64,000 nucleotides of DNA from Actinomycetota bacterium (GTDB lineage Bacteria > Actinomycetota > Acidimicrobiia > Acidimicrobiales > JAJPHD01). The DNA is taken from assembly GCA_021325455.1 (NCBI GenBank), contig JAJPHD010000004.1, forward strand, positions 117,745 to 181,744, read 5' to 3'. Within the stretch, counting starts at the first letter, position 1, and each line of letters begins with the position of its first letter. Of this stretch, positions 44,039 to 51,109 are shown in pieces. A program made the translations under genes and the position numbers. The notes under the pieces were generated by a model. That model did not search any database, was not told where the DNA came from, and saw only the letters and a program-made list of their open reading frames with translations.

Positions 44039-44739
44039 AGGGCCCTCCTGCGCAGCGCCTGGATGGCCAGCAAAGGCGCTACCCCCTTGGGGCAGACAAC
44101 GGCGCAATTACCGAGATTGTGGCAGCGCCAAGCGCCGTTCTCTCCCACGGCCTCGTGGAGCCGTGCGTCGGCATCGGCGTCCCGCTCATCGGCCACCAGG
44201 GCCCAGGCCCGTGCCAGAGCGGCCGGGCCCAGGAAGCTCGGGTTGAGCCCTACTATGTCGCATGCCGAATAGCAGGCCCCGCAGCTGATGCAGTTGATCG
44301 CCCGTTCCACCAGGCCCCGCTCCGCGGCCGTGATCCGGGCCGGAGCGACAAGGGGTCGGGGCCGGAACTCGGGATGGATGGCCCCGTACTTGGCGAAGAA
44401 GGGATCGAGGTCGACAACCAGGTCCCGGAGGACAGGAAGGTGGCGCAACGGCTCTATCCGCACCCTGTCTCGCACGAGGGAAAGCGGGGTTTGGCAGGCC
44501 AGGCGTTCCCGGCCGTCGACTCGCACCGCGCAAGACCCGCAGATCCCGGCTCGACAAGAGACCCGGAAGGCGCACGTCGGATCGATCTGGGCCTGGACAG
44601 CGAAGAGCGCATCGACCACCATGCCCTCAGGAGGGACCTCCACGGAGTAATTGACAAGCTGGCCCTCGGATCCCGGCTCCTGGCGCCAGACCCGGAGGTC
44701 TAGGGTCCGGGTCGCCGTGGTCTCCTGGGCAGTGGCCAC
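44026..44739 (-). CDS. sdhB: Succinate dehydrogenase iron-sulfur subunit SdhB-like
   Basis: 237 residues, GTG 44739. [2Fe-2S] site FRVSCRAGICGSCAVRVDGR with a later ACQTPL. [4Fe-4S] site CISCGACYSACDIVG and [3Fe-4S] site CHNLGNCAVVCPKGVAPLL. It carries electrons from the flavoprotein to the membrane anchor. First gene of a seven-gene coupled operon. TATACT ends 6 nt before its GTG, so its message is predicted to be leaderless. Confidence 0.85.
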   Translation of the reverse strand: MATAQETTATRTLDLRVWRQEPGSEGQLVNYSVEVPPEGMVVDALFAVQAQIDPTCAFRVSCRAGICGSCAVRVDGRERLACQTPLSLVRDRVRIEPLRHLPVLRDLVVDLDPFFAKYGAIHPEFRPRPLVAPARITAAERGLVERAINCISCGACYSACDIVGLNPSFLGPAALARAWALVADERDADADARLHEAVGENGAWRCHNLGNCAVVCPKGVAPLLAIQALRRRALWRS

Positions 44740-44745
44740 GGCGGG

Positions 44746-44798
44746 AGTATACCGGCGAGTGCCGGCAACTGTACAGAGGTCCGACCAGATGCTATAGT
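44746..44798. promoter_or_regulatory. Divergent promoters sharing one palindromic -35 box
   Basis: TGTACA (44770-44775) reads the same on both strands. Rightward it is 17 nt from TATAGT (44793-44798), for the fumarase operon. Leftward it is 18 nt from TATACT (44751-44746), for sdhB. The two polymerase sites overlap and cannot both be occupied. Confidence 0.6.
44777..44787. promoter_or_regulatory. Candidate FCD-GntR operator (site 2)
   Basis: AGGTCCGACCA lies in the spacer between the -35 and -10 of the fumarase promoter, and next to the -35 of sdhB, ideal for repression. It differs from the suyA site (37365-37375) only at the central base. Confidence 0.5.
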
Positions 44799-44804
44799 GA
44801 CGCG

Positions 44805-44837
44805 GTGGTCGATCGGATGTGGGGGCACCGGCCGTGA
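44805..44837 (+). CDS. Possible 10-codon leaderless upstream ORF
   Basis: GTG 44805 lies 6 nt after TATAGT, where transcription should begin, and reads VVDRMWGHRP before a TGA. That TGA overlaps a GTG start of the fumarase alpha gene (GTGA, 44834-44837). Such leaderless mini-ORFs are common translational couplers in actinobacteria. No protein evidence. Confidence 0.3.
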   Translation: MVDRMWGHRP

Positions 44838-45754
44838 CAACGGCTACCCACGGCAGGGTCCCGGCCGTCTCCGACGCCTTCTACGAGGTGCTCGAGGAGA
44901 CCGCCTGCCAGGCCTACGTCATGGCTCTAAAGGACATCCCTCCTGACGTTCGCCGGGGCTTGGCCCATGCCGTTGAGCGGGAGTCCTCTGAACGAGCAGT
45001 GGCCGTCATGCGTACCATGCTAGAAGCCATCGAGCTAGGCGATCGCGACATGCTGGTTTGCCAGGACACAGGGATTCCGATCTACTGGGTGCGCATCGGG
45101 ACGGCCGCCTTTGTTGACGGTGACCGTATCCGACAGGCGATCGAGACCGGAGTACGTCGGGCTACGCTTGAGACACCGTTCCGTTCCAGCATTGTGCACC
45201 CCGTGGAACGGGTGAACCGGCAGGACTCGACGGGGGAGGGCATCCCGGTCCTCCACTTCGACTTCGAGCCAGGAATTGGGCACCTCAGCTTGCTCATGAT
45301 GCCGAAGGGTTCCGGGTCCGAGAACTGGTCGTTTCTCCGCATGCTGGTCCCAGCCGACGGCGACGAGGCGATCCGGTCGTTCGCCCTACAGGCGGTAGTC
45401 GAGGCCGGGGGGAGGGCGTGCCCGCCGCTGGTCGTGGGCATCGGGCTGGGAGGTTCCTCCGATCAATGCGTATCGCTGGCCAAGATCGCTACTGCTCGGC
45501 CGGTGGGTCAGCGGCACCCGGACCCGAAGGTAGCCGCCTTCGAGGAGGCGTTGCTGGAAGACATCAACACCTTGGGAATAGGCCCCCAGGGCCTGGGCGG
45601 CGACACGACCGCCTTGGACGTCCACGTCGAGCGAGCGTGGACCCACAACTCTATGAACCCAGTTGCTGTGAACATGCAGTGCTGGCGCGGAGAGCGGCGA
45701 CGGGCACGAATAGCCTACGACGACCTGAGTGTGGACTGGGGGTACTGGTGGTGA
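44834..45754 (+). CDS. Class I fumarate hydratase (or L-tartrate dehydratase-type) alpha subunit
   Basis: 306 residues from GTG 44834; GTG 44819 would add five residues. Iron-sulfur dehydratase landmarks: MLVCQDTGIPIYWVRIG (cluster Cys), GIGLGGSSDQCVSLAKIATA (second Cys) and GIGPQGLGGDTTALDVHVER. With the beta subunit it forms an oxygen-sensitive [4Fe-4S] hydro-lyase acting on fumarate/malate-type C4 acids. In this operon it may hydrate a sulfonated fumarate, which would need testing. It overlaps the beta gene as GTGA. Confidence 0.8.
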   Translation: MTTATHGRVPAVSDAFYEVLEETACQAYVMALKDIPPDVRRGLAHAVERESSERAVAVMRTMLEAIELGDRDMLVCQDTGIPIYWVRIGTAAFVDGDRIRQAIETGVRRATLETPFRSSIVHPVERVNRQDSTGEGIPVLHFDFEPGIGHLSLLMMPKGSGSENWSFLRMLVPADGDEAIRSFALQAVVEAGGRACPPLVVGIGLGGSSDQCVSLAKIATARPVGQRHPDPKVAAFEEALLEDINTLGIGPQGLGGDTTALDVHVERAWTHNSMNPVAVNMQCWRGERRRARIAYDDLSVDWGYWW

Positions 45755-46368
45755 TAGAACTCACCACCCCCCTTACTGAGGAAGTCGTGCGGGAGCTCCG
45801 CGTCGGCGACCAGGTGGCGATCTCGGGCACCGTGTGGGGCCTGCGAGACGCCACCCTTATCCATTGGCAGCGTCAGGGTTTTGAGTTTCCGGTGGATATG
45901 AGGGAGGCGGTTGTCCTCCACACCCAGCCTAACGTCAGGAGGGAGGGCAATCGTTGGCTTCCGGTGTGCGTGGGCACCACCACCAGCCAACGGATGGACC
46001 GGTTTACCCGGCCTCTGCTCGAGCGGTATCGGATACGCGCCATCCTGGGCAAGGGAGGGCTCTCACCCGACAGTGCCCGGGCTATGGCCGAGCACGGCTC
46101 GGTCTACTTGGCGGTAATCGGGGGAGCGGCCTCGGTGGAGACTCTGCAGATCGAGGAGATCGAGGCCGTGTACTGGGAGCACCTCATGCCCGAGTGTCTT
46201 TGGTGCTTTCGGGTCCGGCACCTCGGACCGCTGTTCGTGGCCATTGACGCCCGTGGTGCCAACCTCCACCAGGAGGTGGCAGCTGAAGCGCAGCGGCGGC
46301 TGGAAGGCCTAACGGCAAGTGCAGGCGGGGATCGGCAGACGGCTGCGAAGGCCGGAGCACGACCATGA
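45751..46368 (+). CDS. Class I fumarate hydratase/tartrate dehydratase beta subunit
   Basis: 205 residues from GTG 45751 (GTG 45748 is in frame too). Motifs GDQVAISGTVWGLRDATLIH, VGTTTSQRMDRFTRPLLERY, ILGKGGLSPDSARAMAEHGS, YLAVIGGAASVETLQIEEIE and PECLWCFRVRHLGPLFVAID with GANLH follow the TtdB/FumA C-terminal order. The KGGL loop and the swivel domain support substrate carboxylate binding. Coupled to the ABC ATPase gene by ATGA. Confidence 0.8.
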   Translation: MIELTTPLTEEVVRELRVGDQVAISGTVWGLRDATLIHWQRQGFEFPVDMREAVVLHTQPNVRREGNRWLPVCVGTTTSQRMDRFTRPLLERYRIRAILGKGGLSPDSARAMAEHGSVYLAVIGGAASVETLQIEEIEAVYWEHLMPECLWCFRVRHLGPLFVAIDARGANLHQEVAAEAQRRLEGLTASAGGDRQTAAKAGARP

Positions 46369-47240
46369 AAGCACCAGGGGCTCTAGGCATGAAGAACCAA
46401 CAGTCAGACGTCAGTAGCCGGAGCCAGCCGGACGTCAAGGCGAAAGAGGACGGGCCGGTCACCTCCTCTGCTCCACTCCTCTCGGTCGAGCATGTGAAGA
46501 TCAGCTACCGGCTCAAGAATACGCTCGTTCAAGCTGTCGACGACGCCACCTTCACCGTTATGCCCGAAGAGAAGGTGATGCTAATCGGACCCTCTGGCTG
46601 TGGCAAGTCCACGATCCTCAAGGCCGTGGCTGGCTTCATCGAACCCGTCTCGGGCCGCATCTCCTTCGCCGGCAGTACCAATATCACGCCCGGACCCGAT
46701 CGCGCTGTCGTCTTCCAGGAGTTTGATCAGCTCTTTCCCTGGCGAACGGTGCTCGACAATGTGGTCTATCCCTTGCGGGTGACGGGACGCTCCAAGCCAG
46801 AGGCCATGGCCCAGGCGACCACCTTCATCGAGATGGTAGGGCTCGGGCCGGCCAGGACTCGGTTTCCCCATCAGCTCTCCGGTGGGATGAAGCAGCGGGT
46901 GGCGATCGCCCGGGCCCTGGCTCTTGGGCCGCCGATGTTGCTGATGGACGAGCCCTTCGGCAGCCTGGACGCGATCACCCGCACCCGGCTGCAAGGAGAC
47001 CTGAACCGGCTGGCGGAGCGGGCCAAGGTTGCCCTCTTGTTCGTGACCCACAGTATCGACGAGGCCCTCCTTCTGGGCCACCGGGTGGTGGTACTCCAGG
47101 GAGCCCCGTCGACGGTGGCTGCTGTAGTGGACGTGCGGGACATCAACGGACCCGATGACCCGCACTACCGCTCCATCCGCCGGTCACTGGAGGACCTGCT
47201 CGGCGCGCCGGGAGAGGAGGAGCCAGATGGCGGTAACTAG
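46365..47240 (+). CDS. NitT/TauT-type ABC transporter, ATP-binding protein
   Basis: 291 residues. A ~35-residue polar N-terminal extension precedes the ATPase. Walker A IGPSGCGKSTILKAVAGF, Q-loop VVFQEFDQLFPWRTVLDNV, signature [20 protein letters not shown], Walker B LLMDEPFGSLDAITR and H-loop FVTHSIDEALLLGHRVVVL. FPWRTVLDNV and the SIDEA H-loop are typical of the sulfonate/taurine/nitrate branch (SsuB/TauB). Coupled to the fumarase beta gene (ATGA). Confidence 0.85.
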   Translation: MKAPGALGMKNQQSDVSSRSQPDVKAKEDGPVTSSAPLLSVEHVKISYRLKNTLVQAVDDATFTVMPEEKVMLIGPSGCGKSTILKAVAGFIEPVSGRISFAGSTNITPGPDRAVVFQEFDQLFPWRTVLDNVVYPLRVTGRSKPEAMAQATTFIEMVGLGPARTRFPHQLSGGMKQRVAIARALALGPPMLLMDEPFGSLDAITRTRLQGDLNRLAERAKVALLFVTHSIDEALLLGHRVVVLQGAPSTVAAVVDVRDINGPDDPHYRSIRRSLEDLLGAPGEEEPDGGN

Positions 47241-48075
47241 CCAAGAACTGCGCCCGGGAGCCGATCTCGGGGGGACCCTCACAGCCCGACAGAGTTGGTC
47301 ACGTCTGCCGGCTTGGCTGCGTCGCGTGATCATCCTGGCTGTGGCGGTGGCCGTGTGGGAACTGTACGTCAAAGCTGCCCATGTCAGCCACCTGGTCTTT
47401 GCCAGCCCCTATGCCGTTGCTAGAAGTTTTGTTTCGGGATGGCTCGACGGCCAGATTGCCGGAGCCACCGGGGTCACGCTGGAGGCTCTGGCCATCGGGA
47501 TGGCCATTGGAATCGGTTCGGCGATTGTCTTTACGGTGCTGGCCACTTGGACGACCGTTGGCCAAGACGCGCTGATGATGTTCACATCAATGCTGAACCC
47601 TCTTCCCTCAATAGCCATCCTACCCTTGGCTATTATTTGGTTCGGGCTGAACGAGAAGGCCCTGGTGTTCGTGGTGGCGAACGCCGTAGTCTGGCCCATC
47701 GCCATCAATGTGACGACCGGCTTCCGGACGGTCAACACGACCTTGCTGATGGTGGGCAAGAACCTTGGCCTTCGAGGGTGGCGCCTGGTGCGTGATGTGC
47801 TGCTGCCTGCGGCCCTCCCGTACATCATCTCAGGCGTGAAGGTGGCATGGGCGTTCGCTTGGCGAACCATCATCGCTTCTGAGCTGGTGTTCGGAACGGC
47901 CGGTGGATCGGGTGGTTTGGGCTACTTCATTAACAAGAGTCAGTACTTCCTGAACATCCCGGACGTCTTCGCCGGACTCGTGACCATCGCCGTTATCGGC
48001 ATCATCGTGGAAGTCGGCTTCAACATGCTGGAGCGGCGGACCGTAATCCGTTGGGGAATGCAAGCTACGTCCTGA
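47227..48075 (+). CDS. NitT/TauT-type ABC transporter, permease
   Basis: 282 residues from ATG 47227 with GAGGAG upstream, overlapping the ATPase by 14 bases. About six helices. The EAA loop contains GKNLGLRGWRLVRDVLLPAA, and the last part AWRTIIASELVFGTAGGSGG matches SsuC/TauC, as does NPLPSIAILPLAIIWFGLNE. Forms the inner-membrane channel. Confidence 0.85.
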   Translation: MAVTSQELRPGADLGGTLTARQSWSRLPAWLRRVIILAVAVAVWELYVKAAHVSHLVFASPYAVARSFVSGWLDGQIAGATGVTLEALAIGMAIGIGSAIVFTVLATWTTVGQDALMMFTSMLNPLPSIAILPLAIIWFGLNEKALVFVVANAVVWPIAINVTTGFRTVNTTLLMVGKNLGLRGWRLVRDVLLPAALPYIISGVKVAWAFAWRTIIASELVFGTAGGSGGLGYFINKSQYFLNIPDVFAGLVTIAVIGIIVEVGFNMLERRTVIRWGMQATS

Positions 48076-48094
48076 GTGGGAGGAAAAGGTAGAG

Positions 48095-49111
48095 ATGAAA
48101 ACTCGACGAGGTTGGTGGCGGGCTGCGATAGTCACTCCGCTAGTGGCACTGGCGGCGGCGGCCTGCGGAGGGGGAGCGAGCGGATCGGGGGGGGCGAAGA
48201 CCCAGTCCTCCTCCGGAAGTACACCGAGCGGCAGCTTGACCATTGCCCTGCAGCCCGACCTGGGCTATTCCCCCCTCTACATAGTAGAGCAGGAGGGCTG
48301 GCTGAAGAAGGCCTTGCCCAATGTGAACGTCAAGTGGCAAGTCCTCAACTCGGGATCCGCCATTGAGACGGGGATGATTACCAACCACATTCAAGTGGGA
48401 GCAGGTGGGATCGCGCCCTTCCTTCTCGGAGTAAACAAGGGCGTGGGCTGGAAGTTGCTGTCGTCTCTGGACGAGGAGAATCTCTGGCTCGTCTGTAAGC
48501 CCAACATCAAGTCACTGAAGGACATCACGTCGACGGACCGGATCTCGGTCGTGGCTCCGACTTCTATCCAGGCTATCGACCTGAAGAAGGCGGCCAAGAC
48601 GGTCCTCGGGAACCCGAACGCGCTCGACCCGAACATGGTTATCCTTTCTCATCCGGTGTCCTATCAGGCCTTCAAAGCAGGTCGCACCACGTGCGCCCTA
48701 GACGCTCCGCCCTTTGAGCAGGAAGAGGTCGCGGCTGGTGGGCATGTGGTCACCTCAAGCTACCAGCTGTTCGGGACCTCCACATTCAACAGCACGTTTG
48801 TCCTCACCAAGTACTACCAGAGCCACCAGCAGGAGTTGAAGATCCTGGTGCAGCAGATCAAGAGGGCTGTCAATCTTTTGAACAGTGACCCGAAGAAGGC
48901 AGCAACGATTATCGCCGCTTACGAGAAGGGCAAGCTGAGCGAGGCTGACGCGCTGAAGGACCTTACCGTCAAGGGAACGCATTGGACCATCGTGCCCCAC
49001 GGCTACCTGACCTACGCCAAGTTCATGCACTCGATCGGGCTGATTAGCAGCGTGCCCCGGTCGATGAGCAGCATCGAGCTACCCACGCTGAAGGCCACGC
49101 CAGGCAACTGA
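48095..49111 (+). CDS. NitT/TauT-type ABC transporter, substrate-binding lipoprotein
   Basis: 338 residues, GGAGG before ATG 48095. Lipoprotein signal ends ALAAAACGGG, then a Gly/Ser linker. Mature SsuA/TauA/NMT1-like fold: LTIALQPDLGYSPLYIVEQE, GMITNHIQVGAGGIAPFLLG, then YQAFKAGRTTCALDAPPFEQ. GYSPLYIVEQ resembles the ligand-contact GY.P loop of this family. An oxyanion such as a sulfonate would suit the family, but the ligand cannot be read from sequence. Confidence 0.85.
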   Translation: MKTRRGWWRAAIVTPLVALAAAACGGGASGSGGAKTQSSSGSTPSGSLTIALQPDLGYSPLYIVEQEGWLKKALPNVNVKWQVLNSGSAIETGMITNHIQVGAGGIAPFLLGVNKGVGWKLLSSLDEENLWLVCKPNIKSLKDITSTDRISVVAPTSIQAIDLKKAAKTVLGNPNALDPNMVILSHPVSYQAFKAGRTTCALDAPPFEQEEVAAGGHVVTSSYQLFGTSTFNSTFVLTKYYQSHQQELKILVQQIKRAVNLLNSDPKKAATIIAAYEKGKLSEADALKDLTVKGTHWTIVPHGYLTYAKFMHSIGLISSVPRSMSSIELPTLKATPGN

Positions 49112-49130
49112 GAGAGGCGCCGGGGCGACC

Positions 49131-49853
49131 GTGATCGAGAATTTGACCACGGTCGCCGAGGCGATGGCCATTGAGGCTGTTGGGGCTGGTGTGCAGGGGA
49201 TGCTGGGATTTGGCATCAACCTGGTGGCCGCGCCACTACTCGAGTTGGTCGACCCAAGGTTTGTCCCGGCTCCGCTGATCCTCGCCGGCCTTGTCAGCGG
49301 ACTACTGGTGGCCGTTCGAGAGCGTGGTGCGACGGATCGGCGGGGCCTCGGCTTGGCGATGGTTGGCCGGGTTCCCGGTACGGCGCTGGGAGTGCTGGTA
49401 GTGCTCTTGGCTCCGGGCGGGACCCTGCGGATCATTGTGGCTTCGGTAGTGATTGTGGCAGTGATCTCAAGCCTGGTGGGATGGCGGGTGCGTATGACGC
49501 CCAGCTCACTGGTTGGCACGGGGGTGGCGTCGGGAATCATGGGAACGGTAGCTGGGCTGGGTGGGACGCCAATGGGAATCGTCTACCAAGATGCTGGTGG
49601 ACCGACGCTGCGGGCCACGTTGGCCAGGTATGCGGTGCTTGGAGCGGGGCTGTCCCTGATCGCGCTGTGGACGGCAGGAAAGATTGGCCCGCAGCAGCTG
49701 GTTATGGCAGGGATTCTCTTGCCGGGGGTGGTCGTAGGTTTCCTGGCTTCCGCACCCCTTCGACCAGTGCTGGATCGAGGTCGGCTTCGCCCGGCGATTC
49801 TCGGCCTCATCGGCTTGGCTGCCTTGGCGGTTCTGGTTCAGAGCTTCGCCTGA
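49131..49853 (+). CDS. TauE/SafE-family anion exporter (sulfite exporter candidate)
   Basis: 240 residues, GTG 49131, 19 bases after the binding-protein stop. About seven hydrophobic segments, with the duplicated family pattern GVQGMLGFGINLVAAPLLEL and SGIMGTVAGLGGTPMGIVYQ. Family members (TauE, SuyZ, SafE) export sulfite or sulfoacetate. Placed last in an operon with a possible sulfonate importer and near SuyAB, it would remove toxic sulfite. Start by GTG, weak RBS. Confidence 0.75.
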   Translation: MIENLTTVAEAMAIEAVGAGVQGMLGFGINLVAAPLLELVDPRFVPAPLILAGLVSGLLVAVRERGATDRRGLGLAMVGRVPGTALGVLVVLLAPGGTLRIIVASVVIVAVISSLVGWRVRMTPSSLVGTGVASGIMGTVAGLGGTPMGIVYQDAGGPTLRATLARYAVLGAGLSLIALWTAGKIGPQQLVMAGILLPGVVVGFLASAPLRPVLDRGRLRPAILGLIGLAALAVLVQSFA

Positions 49854-50186
49854 TTAGGGGCGGAACGAGCCAGCGACCCATAGTGTCTAACTATGGGATC
49901 TATACGGCCAGGTGCCGACCCGGGCCGTACGATCAGGGCGGATGGCTGGGTTTGCTTTATCAGTACCCCGCTGGGACCAGTCGCGTGTGGGTTGGCATAC
50001 CTGCACCACCGCATGTAGTTTCGAGAAGGACGTCCCCTGACTACTTCGACCTGAGAGAGTCGGTTTGAAGTCGCGTCTTACCAGCGCCTTGTCCGCGAAA
50101 GTGCTCGCTATCAGGCCCGCAGGTCATGGCCCGGACCAAGACACCGGCTTTCCGGGTCGCTGCCTGAAGGAGCAAGGCGACCGAGA
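49854..50186. other. Intergenic after the transporter operon
   Basis: 333 bases. Contains the hairpin at 49877-49897 and otherwise nothing recognisable until the IS3 fragment. Confidence 0.4.
49877..49897 (+). terminator. Candidate terminator hairpin after the TauE-like gene
   Basis: CCCATAG (49877-49883) pairs with CTATGGG (49891-49897) across a 7-base loop, 24 bases past the stop codon. No U-tract follows. Confidence 0.4.
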
Positions 50187-50525
50187 TTGCAACCCCTGAT
50201 CAAGGAACGCGAACGTCGAACGTCGCGACGACCCGATGCTCGCCTCTCGCCAGTCATGGTCCAGGCCTGGGAGACCGCCTATCCGCGCGGACCGCACGAC
50301 GTTGTCGCCGTCGTGCTGGGACACGATAACAGCTTCCAGTTCACGCCGGACCACCACCGACAGGTAGCCGACGAACTCGGCATCACCCTGTCTCGCACCG
50401 CCTACCGGCATCCTGACGACAACGCCTTCATCGAGCGGGTGTTCCGCACCTTGAAGGAGGAGGGCCTCTGGGCGAGCGAGTTCGCCTGCTTCGAGGAGGC
50501 TTGTGCCGCTGTCGAGGCCTGGTGA
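50187..50525 (+). mobile_element. IS3-family transposase fragment
   Basis: The frame ends with HDNSFQFTPDHHRQVADELG, LSRTAYRHPDDNAFIERVFR and TLKEEGLWASEFACFEEACA, then stops at EAW. This is the central and late DDE region of an IS3 orfB (Asp in HDN, Glu in FIERV), of a different subgroup from the remnant at 21.4 kb. The N-terminal half, the C-terminal YN.RPH segment and both ends are missing. The first ~40 codons look unrelated. Confidence 0.75.
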
Positions 50526-50785
50526 TCGACTAGAACACCGAGGGACCGCAGGACTCGTTCGGAGGAAGGACGCCCGCCAAGGCACGAGCCGAGTCGTCAC
50601 AAGACATTCAGCCTGAGCTTGAACGACCCAGGGCTCGCTACGTCCCGCTCACGGGACGGCCTCGGGTCCCACGGGCCGATGGTAGGGCGACCGCCTTCTG
50701 GCCACCGGGGGTCGGCGCTTCTGGGCCCCACTGCCCTGCGGCCGGTCATCGAGCACCGGCGGGTGGAGTGGCCTACGGTCGGGCC
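50526..50785. other. Intergenic with relic repeat
   Basis: 260 bases holding copy B of the gene-junction repeat (50645-50707). No gene seen. Confidence 0.4.
50645..50707. repeat. Dispersed repeat, copy B (relic of the 30.3-kb gene junction)
   Basis: Matches 30284-30352 at 59 of 63 positions plus a 6-base gap. The ThiO-like GTG start is kept, but the fifth codon is TAG; the TAG stop of the binding-protein gene has become CAG. It therefore lacks both genes and is a scar of a lost duplicate or of recombination. Confidence 0.75.
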
Positions 50786-51109
50786 ATGTTGATATCCACC
50801 ATGAACGACGTCCCCGGCCACGAGGTCACCGACGTGCTGGGCGAGGTGTTCGGCCTCACCGTGCGCAGCCGCCACCTGGGCTCCCAGATCGGCGCCGGGC
50901 TCAAGGCCCTGGCCGGCGGCGAGCTGAAGGGGATGACCAAGAACCTGGTGGCGAGCCGGGAGGAGGTCATCTCCCGCATGGTGCAGGAGGCCGAGGCCAA
51001 GGGCGCTGACGCCGTCCTCGCCATGCGCTTCGACACCTCCGAGATGGGGCCGAACTGGACCGAGATCTGCGCCTACGGCACAGCCGTAAAGATGCGAAGG
51101 CTGGCCTAA
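50786..51109 (+). CDS. UPF0145 (YbjQ-like) protein
   Basis: 107 residues from ATG 50786, the usual size. MLISTMNDVPGHEVTDVLGE opens the family fold, and VSREEVISRMVQEAEAKGAD-like (here VASREEVISRMVQEAEAKG) with ADAVLAMRFDTSEM follows. WTEICAYGTAVKM closes it. The family forms small pentameric-type beta-alpha proteins of unknown function. It converges with the nitrilase-type gene (4-base overlap). Confidence 0.85.
   Translation: MLISTMNDVPGHEVTDVLGEVFGLTVRSRHLGSQIGAGLKALAGGELKGMTKNLVASREEVISRMVQEAEAKGADAVLAMRFDTSEMGPNWTEICAYGTAVKMRRLA

Noticed and set aside
40838..44739. Reading the sdh genes as an ordinary TCA-cycle operon only
   Set aside because: Not excluded, but the regulator insertion, the coupling to two hydroxyacid dehydrogenases, the missing FAD-His and the shared palindrome with suyA argue for a dedicated role; kept as the main alternative.
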